A stretch of DNA of 64,000 bases, taken from assembly GCA_049840815.1 (NCBI GenBank), contig JASGJI010000005.1:248001-312000 (forward strand), given 5' to 3'. Within the stretch, counting starts at the first letter, position 1. The number at the start of each line of letters is the position of its first letter. Under the pieces are notes generated by a model. It made no database searches. It was not told where the DNA came from and saw nothing but the letters and a program-made list of their open reading frames with translations. Source of the stretch: JASGDN01 sp049840815 (GTDB lineage: Bacteria; Chloroflexota; Chloroflexia; Thermomicrobiales; UBA6265). Shown here piece after piece: positions 8,142 to 17,269 of this stretch. Made by a program: the position numbers and the translations under genes.

Positions 8142-9197
8142 TTGTTCCGTCCACTTTCCAGCCTGTTCGGCATTTTCAGCCGGGACCTCGGGATCGATCT
8201 GGGTACCGCCAACACGCTCGTCTATGTGCGCGGCAAGGGCATCGTCATCTCCGAGCCCTCGGTGGTCGCCATCGACACCAAGACGAAGCGCGCGCTGTGG
8301 GTCGGGATCGAAGCGAAGGCGATGATCGGCAAGACCCCAGACTCGATCGTGGCCGTGCGCCCGTTGAAGGATGGCGTGATCGCCGACTTCGACACGGTCG
8401 AGATGATGCTGCACCACTTCATCCGCAAGGTACATCTCCAGCGCCTGATGGCGCCGCACCCGCGCGTGGTGATCGGTATCCCCAGCGGCGTGACCGAAGT
8501 CGAGAAGCGGGCCGCCAAGGACGCCGCGCTCTCCGCCGGTGCGCGCGAGGCCTACACGATCGAGGAGCCGATGGCCGCCGCGATCGGCGCCGGCCTGCCG
8601 ATCAACGAGCCGATCGGCAGCATGATCGTCGATATCGGCGGCGGTACGACCGAGGTCGCCGTCATCTCGCTTGGCGGTATCGTGGTCAACCACTCCATCC
8701 GCGTCGCCGGTGACGAGATCGACGACGCGCTGATCCAGTACGCCCGCCGCGATCACAACCTGGTGATCGGCGAGCGCACGGCGGAGAACGCCAAGATCGC
8801 TGCCGGATCGGCCTATCCACTGGAAGAGGAAGTCCGCGTCATGCTGCGCGGCCGCGACCTGCTGACCGGCCTCCCGAAATCCGTGGAAGTCAGCTCCGTC
8901 GAGTTGCGCGATGCCATTTCCCAGCCGGTGAACACGATCATCGAACTGGTGAAGAACTCGATCGAGGAGACGCCGCCGGAACTGGTGGCGGACATCATGG
9001 AGCACGGCATCACCCTCGCCGGGGGTGGCGCCCTCCTGATGGGCCTCGACCGCCGGCTCCAGAGCGAGCTCCGGATGCCCGTCCACCGCGCGGAGGACCC
9101 GCTCACCTGCGTGGCCCGTGGCACCGGACGCGTCGCGGAATCGCTGCACCTCTACCAGCGCGCGCTGGCAGGCGGACAGGAACTGCGTCGCGGCTAG
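8142..9197 (+). CDS. mreB: Rod shape-determining protein MreB
   Basis: Bacterial actin homologue that polymerises under the membrane and positions the elongation machinery. From the TTG at 8142 the product is 351 residues, the normal MreB length. It shows the phosphate-1 loop DLGIDLGTANTLVY, IGIPSGVTEVEKRA, IEEPMAAAIGAGLPI, phosphate-2 MIVDIGGGTTEVAVIS and the adenosine motif GITLAGGGALLMGLD. The N-terminus (FRPLSSLFGIF) is a short hydrophobic segment suited to membrane attachment. TTG is chosen because GGAGG lies nine bases upstream and the preceding frame looks non-coding. It leads the cluster mreB-mreC-murT-gatD, although a 417 bp repeat-containing gap separates it from mreC. Confidence 0.95.
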   Translation: MFRPLSSLFGIFSRDLGIDLGTANTLVYVRGKGIVISEPSVVAIDTKTKRALWVGIEAKAMIGKTPDSIVAVRPLKDGVIADFDTVEMMLHHFIRKVHLQRLMAPHPRVVIGIPSGVTEVEKRAAKDAALSAGAREAYTIEEPMAAAIGAGLPINEPIGSMIVDIGGGTTEVAVISLGGIVVNHSIRVAGDEIDDALIQYARRDHNLVIGERTAENAKIAAGSAYPLEEEVRVMLRGRDLLTGLPKSVEVSSVELRDAISQPVNTIIELVKNSIEETPPELVADIMEHGITLAGGGALLMGLDRRLQSELRMPVHRAEDPLTCVARGTGRVAESLHLYQRALAGGQELRRG

Positions 9198-9614
9198 GGC
9201 CGAAAACGAGAAGGTAGCTGGGCTGACGACACCATTCCGAGTAGGGGCGATCCTTGCGGCCACCTCGGGCGATTACGAGGATCGCCCCTACAAGACAATC
9301 CTCGGTGCGGATGGCTATCGTTTCGGATTCAGCAGGACACGTACGCCCGATCGACTGCCAACCCGCAGCCACAAGGGCCGCATCGACGAAAGAAGCTCCC
9401 CGTCGCTCCGCGCCATCCCCGGGCGTACGGCCGTGTCCGGACAGACCATGCGCCCGAGTGGTAGGATGACGATTCGCCGGATCGGTGCCTCCCTGGCACC
9501 TCCGTCAGCCATTCGTCCCGCGCCCCGTTATTCGCCCGCGCCATCGAGCCTCGATCCCAGACGCGCGGAACGAAGGAGAAGACACGCCTTGCTGAACGCG
9601 AAGGACATCCGATC
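9198..9614. other. 417 bp gap between mreB and mreC
   Basis: It contains the palindromic repeat at 9241-9291 and otherwise nothing that I recognise. No -35/-10 pair for mreC stands out, so it is unclear whether mreC is transcribed from mreB or from its own promoter. Confidence 0.5.
9241..9291. repeat. Dispersed palindromic repeat, family R1
   Basis: Perfect 14-base inverted arms GTAGGGGCGATCCT (9241-9254) and AGGATCGCCCCTAC (9278-9291) surround a 23-base centre. A degenerate copy occurs at 7009-7052. It would fold as a hairpin in RNA. Confidence 0.8.
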
Positions 9615-10421
9615 GTGAAGCAGGTCCCCTGGCGCAAGACGCTTTCGTTGGTCCTTGTGTTCAGCATCATCGCACTCTCGCTGATCGTGCTGGATCGGCA
9701 GAATCTGCTCACCCCCGTCAAGGACGGCCTGAACACCGTGGTGCAGCCGATCTCCGGGGCATTCGCCGGCGTCCCCGGATCGCTGGACACCAACTCGCCG
9801 CTGGACGATCAGCTCGCCACGGCCGTTGCCAAGTCCGACCGCCTGGATGCCGAGAACAGCGACCTCAAGGCGACGGTCAGCGCCCTCGAAACACAGCTGC
9901 ACCTGCAAGGTGCCCAGGAGGCCCATCCCGATCGCACGTATGTCACCGGCAACGTCATCTCGCGCGATCCCACCGGGCAGCAGAAGTTCGTCATCATCGA
10001 CAAGGGATCGGCGGATGGCCTGCGCGTGGGCATGGCCGTGGTCAGCCCGGACTACTTCGTCGGCCAGGTCTCGGAAGTCACCGAGAACAGCGCCAAGGTC
10101 ATGCTGATCATCGACTCCAGCATGAAGGTCGGCGCCCGGCTGGAGGACACCCAGGCCGAGGGCACGGTCATCGGGACCTGGCAGGGTGGCCAGCAGCCGA
10201 TGCTCATGGAGCACATCGACAAGACGAAGACCCCGAAGGAGGGCGAGAAGATCGTCACCTCCGACATGACGCGGCAGATTCCCCCCGGCCTCATCATCGG
10301 CATCGTCTGGGGTGACCCGGTGGTGAACGCCCAGAACGACCAGATCGAAGTGAAGGTTCGCCCAGCGGTCAACTTCGACACGCTCACACAGGTCTTTGTG
10401 GTGACGAACTATGGGAACTAA
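9615..10421 (+). CDS. mreC: Rod shape-determining protein MreC
   Basis: Bitopic membrane protein that links MreB with the peptidoglycan synthases. It has a short basic N-terminus and a membrane helix (LSLVLVFSIIALSLIVLD, roughly residues 9-27), then a predicted coiled coil (residues about 65-95, DAENSDLKATVSALETQ). The beta-domain follows with YVTGNVISRDPTGQQKFVII, KGSADGLRVGMAVV and VSEVTENSAKVMLIID, all typical of MreC. The GTG start at 9615 follows AAGGA. The last 11 bases overlap the murT start, which indicates translational coupling. No mreD follows, although mreC is usually followed by mreD. Confidence 0.93.
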   Translation: MKQVPWRKTLSLVLVFSIIALSLIVLDRQNLLTPVKDGLNTVVQPISGAFAGVPGSLDTNSPLDDQLATAVAKSDRLDAENSDLKATVSALETQLHLQGAQEAHPDRTYVTGNVISRDPTGQQKFVIIDKGSADGLRVGMAVVSPDYFVGQVSEVTENSAKVMLIIDSSMKVGARLEDTQAEGTVIGTWQGGQQPMLMEHIDKTKTPKEGEKIVTSDMTRQIPPGLIIGIVWGDPVVNAQNDQIEVKVRPAVNFDTLTQVFVVTNYGN

Positions 10422-11859
10422 CACGTCTCGAATCCGGATTCCCGGCCTGCCGAAGGACTTCGATCCTCGCCTGGCCGCCGCGCTCACGGTCTCCAAGCTG
10501 GCGGGTGAAGCGAGCCGCCGTCTCGGCCGTGGCGGCGGAACCTCCGCGCCCGGCCTGATCGCCGAGCGGATCGACCCGAACATCCTGAACAAGCTCGCCG
10601 CGCGGCTGGAATCCGGCGCCATCGTCGTGGCCGGCACGAACGGCAAGACCACGACCTCCCGCATGGTGGCGGATATCCTCACCGGCGCGGGCTATGAGGT
10701 CGTCCACAACCGCACCGGCGCGAACCTCGTTCGGGGAGTCACCGTCGCCCTCGCCGAGCGAACCTCGCCGCTCGGGAAGCCGAAGGGCACCATCGCCGTG
10801 ATCGAGGCCGACGAGGCCGCGTTCCCGGAGATCGTGCGGCGCACGCAGCCGCGGCTGATCCTGCTGAACAATCTCTTCCGCGATCAGCTCGATCGCTACG
10901 GCGAACTGGACACCATCGCCCGGACGTGGAAAGCCGCCTTCCGCGACCTCTCGGACGCCTCCACCATCGTCGTCAATGCCGACGATCCGACGCTGTCGTT
11001 CATCACGGAGGGCCTCGTCGCGAAGCGCGTCGCGTTCGGGCTGAACGAGGAAAAGCACCGGCTTGATGCCCTTCCCCACGCGGCGGACGCGGCGACCTGC
11101 AAGATCTGCGGCGCGGACCTGACGTACCACGCGCTCTACGTCTCCCACCTCGGCGACTGGTATTGCCCGAACGGCGACAGCAAGCGCCCGACGCTCGAGG
11201 TCGCGGGCGGGGAGATCGCGCTGAAGGGGGTCGAATCGCTGGCGATGACCATCTCCCCGGCGGCTGGCGATCCCGTGCGCATCGAGATCGCCGTGCCGGG
11301 CATCTACAACGCCTACAACACCTTGGCGGCCTATGCGGTCACATCGCAGGCTGGTGTATCGGCAGACCAGATCCGCGCGACGCTGGCAGCGTTCCGCTCG
11401 GCGTTCGGCCGGATCGAGCGCGTGCCATACAAGGGTCGCACGCTGACCATCGCGCTGGTGAAGAACCCGGTCGGATTCAACGAAGTCCTGCGCATGCTGA
11501 CCGTCGAGACCGGCGGACTGAGCGTGCCGACGCTGATCGCGATCAACGACCTCGATGCCGATGGCCGCGATGTTTCGTGGCTGTGGGATGTCGATTTCGA
11601 ACTGCTCGCCGATGGCGATGGCCAGTTGAGCACCACCGGTATCCGGGGCAACGACATGGCGAACCGGCTGAAGTACGCAGGCGTCCCGACGGGACGCATC
11701 ACCCCGCTGCCGGACGATCTGGAAGCCGCGCTGGACGCCTTCGTGACCTCCGTGCCCGATGGCGCGGACGCCTACATCCTGCCGACGTACACCGCAATGC
11801 TGGGCCTGCGCAAGATCCTTGCGGATCGCGGCGCGGTGGAATCGTTCTGGGAGCAGTAA
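10411..11859 (+). CDS. murT: Lipid II isoglutaminyl synthase, MurT subunit
   Basis: With GatD it amidates the D-glutamate of lipid II. The Mur-ligase core has the P-loop GTNGKTTT (residues 75-82), the central-domain NNLFRDQLDRYGE motif and the nucleotide-site NADDP. The C-terminal domain has DVSWLWDVDFE with the catalytic Asp typical of MurT. A zinc-ribbon insertion reads CKIC (Cys230, Cys233) and WYCPNGDSKRP (Cys252). Family members usually have CPNCGxKRP here, so the fourth cysteine seems replaced by Gly. Its ATG lies inside the last codons of mreC. GatD follows 76 bp downstream. Confidence 0.93.
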   Translation: MGTNTSRIRIPGLPKDFDPRLAAALTVSKLAGEASRRLGRGGGTSAPGLIAERIDPNILNKLAARLESGAIVVAGTNGKTTTSRMVADILTGAGYEVVHNRTGANLVRGVTVALAERTSPLGKPKGTIAVIEADEAAFPEIVRRTQPRLILLNNLFRDQLDRYGELDTIARTWKAAFRDLSDASTIVVNADDPTLSFITEGLVAKRVAFGLNEEKHRLDALPHAADAATCKICGADLTYHALYVSHLGDWYCPNGDSKRPTLEVAGGEIALKGVESLAMTISPAAGDPVRIEIAVPGIYNAYNTLAAYAVTSQAGVSADQIRATLAAFRSAFGRIERVPYKGRTLTIALVKNPVGFNEVLRMLTVETGGLSVPTLIAINDLDADGRDVSWLWDVDFELLADGDGQLSTTGIRGNDMANRLKYAGVPTGRITPLPDDLEAALDAFVTSVPDGADAYILPTYTAMLGLRKILADRGAVESFWEQ

Positions 11860-11935
11860 CGTAACGCAAGCACTCACCCGGGTTCAGTTGGAACCACGTC
11901 ATCGAGCCGAACACCACCCGTTCTGGAGGCCCCTC

Positions 11936-12715
11936 GTGAGCACCCCATCCCCCTCCGCCTCAACGATGACCACCCCCACCCCGACCGGTCAGACGATCAA
12001 GATCGGGTGGCTGTACGGCACGAAGATGAACATCTACGGCGACCGGGGGAATGTCCTCGCGCTGGCCCAACGGGCACGGTGGCGGGGTATCAGTCCGGAG
12101 GTGGTCGAGATCGGGCTGGGCGAGGAGATCCCGGACGATATCGACATCTTCTTCTTCGGCGGTGGGCAGGATCAGGAGCAGATCGCGGTCTCCCGCGATC
12201 TCCAGGGCGAGAAGGGGCAGCACCTGAAGCAGTTGATCGAAGATGGCGCGGCCATGCTCTCGATCTGCGGTGGCTACCAGTTGCTTGGCCACGAGTACCG
12301 CCCCCACGATGCCGAGCCACTGCCGGGAATCGGCCTGTTCGATGTGACCTCCACCGCAGGGCCGGAGCGCTTCATCGGCAACGTCGTGATCGAATCCGAC
12401 GACTGGGGCACGCTGGTGGGATTCGAGAACCACAGCGGCCTCACCTTCCTCGGAGAGAAGGCCACGCCGATGGGCACCGTCGCCGTGGGGCGTGGCAACA
12501 ACGGCAAGGATGGCACCGAGGGCACGCGGTACAAGAACGCGCTGGGATGCTACCTCCACGGCGCATTGCTGCCGAAGAATCCCGCCCTGGCGGACTGGCT
12601 GATCGAAGCCGGACTGACCCGGCGATACGGCTCCGCAGCCCTCGCGCCGATCGACAACGCATTGGAAGACCACGCGAAGCACACCGCCATCGCCCGCGCC
12701 CACAAGACGCGATAA
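11936..12715 (+). CDS. gatD: Lipid II isoglutaminyl synthase, glutamine amidotransferase subunit GatD
   Basis: Class I-type glutaminase subunit that feeds ammonia to MurT. The GTG at 11936 has GGAGG seven bases upstream, giving 259 residues. After a Ser/Thr/Pro-rich leader the domain begins IKIGWLYGTKMNIYGDRGN. Visible motifs are FFFGGGQDQEQ, the nucleophile loop MLSICGGYQLLGHEY with Cys111, and YLHGALLPKNP with the catalytic His. The Arg-rich segment used to bridge to MurT cannot be judged by eye. It is the last gene of the envelope cluster. The regulator that follows has its own candidate promoter. Confidence 0.93.
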   Translation: MSTPSPSASTMTTPTPTGQTIKIGWLYGTKMNIYGDRGNVLALAQRARWRGISPEVVEIGLGEEIPDDIDIFFFGGGQDQEQIAVSRDLQGEKGQHLKQLIEDGAAMLSICGGYQLLGHEYRPHDAEPLPGIGLFDVTSTAGPERFIGNVVIESDDWGTLVGFENHSGLTFLGEKATPMGTVAVGRGNNGKDGTEGTRYKNALGCYLHGALLPKNPALADWLIEAGLTRRYGSAALAPIDNALEDHAKHTAIARAHKTR

Positions 12716-12788
12716 TCCATCCTTCCAGCTTGAAGAGGGTGCGCAACAACGGCGTTGTCTTTCAGGAAACAAGGTGAACACGGCGATC

Positions 12789-12817
12789 TTGCTCACCTTC
12801 TTCATATCGGCTACACT
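12789..12817 (+). promoter_or_regulatory. Candidate promoter for the Lrp/AsnC regulator
   Basis: TTGCTC (12789-12794) and TACACT (12812-12817) are separated by 17 bases, a standard sigma-70 layout, about 110 bases before the GTG start. The same TACACT -10 is seen before the arsR-type gene. Confidence 0.35.
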
Positions 12818-12925
12818 TTTAACTGGAATACCGTCGTTGGCACACACGAGTTGGCAGTCCTGCTTCCTGGACCGAAGACGTGACTGGAATCGTGATCGAT
12901 GTGCGAGCGCAGAGAAGGAGTCCGT

Positions 12926-13528
12926 GTGTCCACGATCGATACGCTCGATGAGCGCATCCTGTCCGAGTTGCAGGCGAATGGCCGCCTGACGATGAAGGCG
13001 CTGGCGGAACGCGTCGGGCTCTCCAGCCCGGCGATGATCGAGCGGGTCCGCCGGCTGGAGGAACGTGGCGTCCTGGCAGGGTATCGGGCGATCGTCGATC
13101 CCGCCGCGATCGGACGCCCGCTCTCGGCGTTGATTGCCGCCGACATCGACCGGCGCAACAGCGACCGCTTCCTCGACCGGCTGCGCACGGAGCCTTCGGT
13201 CGTGGAGTGTTTGCGCACCACCGGCGATCGGTCATTCCTGATCAAGGTGAATGTCACCTCCACCGACGAACTGGAACAACTCGTGGATGAGCTCGCCGAG
13301 CTTGGCGCGCGCTGCTCCACCAGCATCGTCCTCTCCGCCCCCATTCAGGATGCGCCGATCGTGCCGCCGGAGGGAGCCGTCAGCCAGCGCACCCGGCTCA
13401 GCCGCCGTCGCCGCCGGTCGGCGATGCGGATGGATGGCGCGCCCACCCGCCCCGGAGCCACCCCGATTCGCGACGATGATGGTGCCGCTTCCGATGACGA
13501 CGGCGACGACGAGAACGACGACCTGTAG
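12926..13528 (+). CDS. Lrp/AsnC family transcriptional regulator with acidic tail
   Basis: The N-terminal winged HTH (LDERILSELQANGRLTMKAL followed by AERVGLSSPAMIERVRRLEE) and the RAM effector domain (IDPAAIGRPLSALIAADI-like start, VECLRTTGDRSFLIKVNVTS) are complete by about residue 145. These proteins form dimers or octamers that sense amino acids or similar small molecules. After the RAM domain there is an unusual extension: a basic patch SRRRRRSAMR and then a run rich in Asp and Glu ending DDGDDENDDL. The GTG at 12926 has AAGGAG five bases upstream. A long hairpin terminator follows. The target genes are unknown. Confidence 0.9.
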   Translation: MSTIDTLDERILSELQANGRLTMKALAERVGLSSPAMIERVRRLEERGVLAGYRAIVDPAAIGRPLSALIAADIDRRNSDRFLDRLRTEPSVVECLRTTGDRSFLIKVNVTSTDELEQLVDELAELGARCSTSIVLSAPIQDAPIVPPEGAVSQRTRLSRRRRRSAMRMDGAPTRPGATPIRDDDGAASDDDGDDENDDL

Positions 13529-13566
13529 GGCCTGTCACCTCGCCCTGAGCACCCGTAACGAGTGTC

Positions 13567-13609
13567 GCAACGAAGAAGGTCACCCGCATTGGGTGGCCTT
13601 CTTCGTTGC
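13567..13609. terminator. Bidirectional hairpin terminator
   Basis: Stem arms GCAACGAAGAAGGTCACCC and GGGTGGCCTTCTTCGTTGC (19 bp, one G-T pair) with loop GCATT. It lies between the convergent Lrp gene and penicillin-binding protein gene. There is no clear T-tract. Confidence 0.75.
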
Positions 13610-13611
13610 CA

Positions 13612-16227
13612 TCATGCCGAATCGTCGGGTGGGCTCATGCCGAGCGGCGCCGTGGTCGGGATCGGCGCCTCGGTGACGACCGGCGCCGTCGTCGGCTCCG
13701 TCGAGGGGACGGTTGGATTCGGCTCGATCGGCGGTGAAGTCGGCTGCGTGCTCGTATCTGTGTTCGTATCAGTGCTCGCGCCACCGCTGGTCTCACCACC
13801 GCCAGTCCCGCTCCCGGTGCCCTCGCTGTCATCCTCCGAGACCGACGGGACATTCGTGCGGCCAACGGCGCGAGCATACGCGCTGACGCTTGCCTGCGCG
13901 CCCGATGCCCAGCGGGGCGATCCGCTCTGCATCTGCGTCAGCGCGTTATCCAGTTGCTTCGTCATGAAGCTGTCCAGGTCACCGCAGGCTCGGGATGGCG
14001 CCTGGGACGTGACCACCCAGTCCTGGGTGGTGTCACCGCTGCCCGCCTTCTGACCGGTGGTCTTGCAGATATCGGCCTTCTTAACCGTGTCGGGAACGGG
14101 AAAATCCTTGGCGACGGCATTGCCATCCGGCCCGACGAGCAGTCTGGAGTATTCCGGATTGCTGTGGATCTCCTCCATCATCTGCTGCCAGATCGGTCCG
14201 GCGGCCTGGATTCCGTCGATCTCATAAACCTGGCCCTGCCCGCTATCTCCGCTCTTGCCGACCCAGACTCCCACCGCGACATCGGTGGTGTAGCCCATCG
14301 TCCAGAGGTCCTTCCAGTCCTCGGTCGTCCCGGACTTCGCAGCCGTCGGACGGCCCAACGCGGTCTGGGTGTTCCCGAAGAGATTGTCCTCGGTGAAGAT
14401 CATTGCGCGGGCCTTGTTGTCGGTGAGGATGGACGTGACCTGATAGGCATTTCCAGCGGGGACCGCCTGCGATGCCTCCTTCCTGATCTGGTTCGCATCG
14501 TGCTTGTAGAGGACATTCCCCTGCGAATCCTTGATCTCGAGGATGGGGCTGGCCGGAACATAGGTGCCATTGTTCGCGAGCGTCGCGTAGGCGTTCGTAT
14601 GTTCCAGCAGTTCGACCTCACCGGCACCGAGGCCGATGGAGAGGCCGTAGTAGCCAGCGTCCTCTTCCAGGCTGTCGACCAGGCCCATCTTGCGGGCGGT
14701 ATCCATCACGCCCTGCACCCCGACGTAATCGGTCGCGAGCACGGCGGGGATGTTCAGCGAGTTCGCGAGCGACGTGCGCACCGACACCGCGCCGTAGGAG
14801 AGGCCGGAGTAGTTGTTCGGCTTGTAGTCCTCCTGCCCCTCCACCTTCCAGGTGGTCGGGACATCGAGCAAGACGGTGCCAGGATTCCAGCCCTTCTCGA
14901 AGGCCGCTGCATAGACAAGCGGTTTCATCGAGGACCCCGGCTGGATCAGGCTGGTGGCGTAATTCACCTGCCCCCCGATGATGGCGTTGTTGAAGTCGGC
15001 CGACCCCACCATGGCGAGGACCTCCCCACTCCACGGGACCATCACCACCATCGCGCCGTTGTTCTTGTCGTATTGGGCCATGTTGGCGACGCCACTCGCG
15101 ACCATCTGCTCCGCCTCCGCCTGCAACGGGAGGTCGATGCTGGTCGTGATCTGGAGGCCACTGTAAAGCGCATCTTCGCCGTAGTGGTCGATGATGTACT
15201 GCTTCACGTACTCGGTGAAGTGTGGTGCGTTCTGAATGGCGCCGGTGCGGACATTGCTCGGGTGCAGCGGCTCGGCGAAGGCAGCGTCCGCCTCTTCCCG
15301 CGTGATGTAGCGATACTTCACCATCTGGCTCAGCACGTATTGCTGCCGCTTCTTGGCGATCTCGAACTTGTCCGGATCGGACGGCTCGTAATATGAGGGG
15401 GCCTGCGGCAGGCCAGCCAGCAACGAGGCCTCACCGAGCGTCAGGTCCTTGGCGTGCTTGTTGAAATACGTCTGCGATGCCGCCTCGATGCCGTAGGAGC
15501 GCGCGCCGTAATAGATCTGGTTCAGGTACATCGTCATGATGTCCTGCTTGGAATACTTCTGCGCCAGCGCATAGGCGGCCATTGCCTCGCGAATCTTGCG
15601 GGTGTAGCTGATATCGAGCGCGCTGATCTGGTCCGGGTAGATCGCGCGGACGAGCTGCTGGGTGATCGTCGAACCGCCGGAACTTCCCGCGCCGGAGAGG
15701 TTGATGAGGCCACCACGGATGATGGCGACCGGCTCCACGCCATCGTTCGTCCAAAACGTGGAGTCCTCGGAGGCCACCGTGGCATCGATCAGGTATTGCG
15801 AGATGTTGTCGTAGGAGACATACGTGCGCCAGCCGAAGTCGGGATTATCGACTTCCTGCAACAGCGTCCCGTTGCGGTCGTAGATGTCCGTTGTCTGGAA
15901 TGTCTGGGCGGAGACCTGGGCCGCGTTCGGGAGACTTTCGTTGACGTCCTTGTAGGTGCGGACGGTGGCGAACGCGCCGATGACCCCCGTGACCACCGTG
16001 ATCGCGACGAAGATGACCGCCAGCACACCCGCGACGGCGGTGGAAAGCATCAGGATCTTGGGGAGATCCCAGAAGCGCTTCTTCTGGCCGCGTCCGGTGG
16101 CGCCGGGCAACAGGTGCGGCGGCAGCGATGCCGGCTTTTGCCCGTAGCGGGTCTTGCCGAAGCGGGCCTGACGACGACGGGCATCGGGGTGGCGCTGGCT
16201 GGCGCGGCTGATGCGACCATGACTCAT
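13612..16227 (-). CDS. Class A penicillin-binding protein (transglycosylase/transpeptidase)
   Basis: Bifunctional enzyme that polymerises glycan strands and crosslinks peptides. It is 871 residues: a basic cytoplasmic tail, one membrane helix (about residues 58-85), a GT51 domain with SEDSTFWTNDGVEP and GGSTITQQLVR, and a transpeptidase domain with GSSMKPLVY (SxxK), SLANSLN (SxN) and KSGTTEDWK (KTG). The usual GT51 motif EDxxFxxHxG reads EDSTFWTNDGV, with Asn at the His position. The last 80 residues are a Gly/Ser/Thr/Pro-rich disordered tail. The ATG at 16227 is preceded by GGGAG at a longish distance. It stands alone on the minus strand. Confidence 0.95.
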   Translation of the reverse strand: MSHGRISRASQRHPDARRRQARFGKTRYGQKPASLPPHLLPGATGRGQKKRFWDLPKILMLSTAVAGVLAVIFVAITVVTGVIGAFATVRTYKDVNESLPNAAQVSAQTFQTTDIYDRNGTLLQEVDNPDFGWRTYVSYDNISQYLIDATVASEDSTFWTNDGVEPVAIIRGGLINLSGAGSSGGSTITQQLVRAIYPDQISALDISYTRKIREAMAAYALAQKYSKQDIMTMYLNQIYYGARSYGIEAASQTYFNKHAKDLTLGEASLLAGLPQAPSYYEPSDPDKFEIAKKRQQYVLSQMVKYRYITREEADAAFAEPLHPSNVRTGAIQNAPHFTEYVKQYIIDHYGEDALYSGLQITTSIDLPLQAEAEQMVASGVANMAQYDKNNGAMVVMVPWSGEVLAMVGSADFNNAIIGGQVNYATSLIQPGSSMKPLVYAAAFEKGWNPGTVLLDVPTTWKVEGQEDYKPNNYSGLSYGAVSVRTSLANSLNIPAVLATDYVGVQGVMDTARKMGLVDSLEEDAGYYGLSIGLGAGEVELLEHTNAYATLANNGTYVPASPILEIKDSQGNVLYKHDANQIRKEASQAVPAGNAYQVTSILTDNKARAMIFTEDNLFGNTQTALGRPTAAKSGTTEDWKDLWTMGYTTDVAVGVWVGKSGDSGQGQVYEIDGIQAAGPIWQQMMEEIHSNPEYSRLLVGPDGNAVAKDFPVPDTVKKADICKTTGQKAGSGDTTQDWVVTSQAPSRACGDLDSFMTKQLDNALTQMQSGSPRWASGAQASVSAYARAVGRTNVPSVSEDDSEGTGSGTGGGETSGGASTDTNTDTSTQPTSPPIEPNPTVPSTEPTTAPVVTEAPIPTTAPLGMSPPDDSA

Positions 16228-16549
16228 GAAGGGGGGATCTCCCGGGACGCGGCTCGTGGTTGGTTGCAGTGAAGAACGCGAGCCGTCGGCCGATCGAGGC
16301 GACAGTCCGGCATCATGATCCCTCCAGCGGAGGCGATACCGGATGTGGAATTGTAGCGGGTTGACCGCCAGCGGGACCGGAACGCGGTCTCTGGCTGATA
16401 CGCGCGAGGATTGCGTGCGGTTTCGGTAGGCCTCGCCAGGCCAGAACCGCCCGGACGGCGAGTGGAGTGCATGAGCCGCCGCATGCTACAACCGAGAGAT
16501 CATCGACCATCAGGCTCAACGTCCGACCAGAAAAGGCTGAGCATTCCGC
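16228..16549. other. 322 bp divergent gap, no gene seen
   Basis: This lies between the divergent penicillin-binding protein gene and the small gene at 16550. I see no repeat, hairpin or convincing promoter pair. Confidence 0.4.
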
Positions 16550-17020
16550 ATGAACGACCGAACCACTCCCTCATCCCCTACGCCCCCTTCGACCTCCGCC
16601 GCCCTGCCGGAGACGCCGCATGAGCTGCCCTACGATCGCGCCAAGGTCGACGCGCTGCTGGAGCGCGTCCGCAAGGGCGAGCGGGTGACACTGATCGACG
16701 AACTGCTGGCAGCGGTCGACTGGCGGACAGCGTTCACGGCGGAGGATGGATCGTCGCTGGACGTGGAGGGCATCGCGAAGCTGCGCGAGTACTACCGCGA
16801 GAAGTTCTCCGACATCGGCCCGGTGTATATGGCGGAGCTGCTCTCGACGGAGTTCATGACGGAACAGCGGGCGCGGGGCGATATCGTGTTCTCGGACCGG
16901 TTGCTGGAGATCGGGCGGAGCGATCCGGACCTGTGGCGGGAAATCCGCCTCTTCTTCCGTCGCAAGGAGTTCGCGACCGCGATGCTGGTCCACGCGCATC
17001 AGGAGCGAACGGAGGAATAG
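16550..17020 (+). CDS. Hypothetical protein, 156 residues
   Basis: I do not recognise it. After a Pro/Ser/Thr-rich leader there is a compact, probably alpha-helical region rich in charged residues (AKVDALLERVRKGERVTL, LREYYREKFSDIG, WREIRLFFRRKEFATAML). There are no cysteines, no signal peptide and no membrane helix. The ATG at 16550 has no strong ribosome site directly upstream. Codon use looks like that of the neighbours, and the frame is clean for 156 codons, so it is probably a real gene. It is followed at once by repeat DNA. Confidence 0.65.
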   Translation: MNDRTTPSSPTPPSTSAALPETPHELPYDRAKVDALLERVRKGERVTLIDELLAAVDWRTAFTAEDGSSLDVEGIAKLREYYREKFSDIGPVYMAELLSTEFMTEQRARGDIVFSDRLLEIGRSDPDLWREIRLFFRRKEFATAMLVHAHQERTEE

Positions 17021-17022
17021 CG

Positions 17023-17204
17023 GAGGAGTGAGAACCGAGAAGTGAGGACTAAGGGGCAATAGGGCGGGACTCCCGCCCTGAACGATGGCGGCTTCCTCGT
17101 AGATGCGGCCCTTGTGGCCGCCGTGTTGTACGGAACACAGGCGGCCACAAGGGCCGCATCTACGAGGAGAGATATCGCCTCTTGCCGGTCGCTCCAAAAT
17201 GACG
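17023..17204. repeat. Composite repeat: R5 leader plus large R2 palindrome
   Basis: It starts with purine-rich GTGAGAACCGAGAAGTGAGG (family R5), then GGGCGGGACTCCCGCCC (perfect short palindrome, 17062-17078), then a perfect 28-base inverted repeat (17095-17122 and 17140-17167) containing GCGGCCCTTGTGGCCGCC. The hairpin continues through GTGTT/AACAC in the loop. A second composite copy in the same orientation is at 20526-20736, and one arm alone is at 60927-60951. It lies just after a gene end and before the coxM-like gene end. Confidence 0.85.
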
Positions 17205-17269
17205 CCCGGTGTGGATACTCCTCCACGCCGGGCACTCCCCTATGTCGCAACGGATGGGCGTTCGTTTAT

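Noticed and set aside
8100..9263. 387-codon minus-strand frame opposite mreB
   Set aside because: Shadow frame: mreB itself has all actin motifs.
17095..17167. Possible tRNA or structured RNA at the R2 palindrome
   Set aside because: It is a simple inverted repeat without cloverleaf arms and recurs elsewhere as a repeat.
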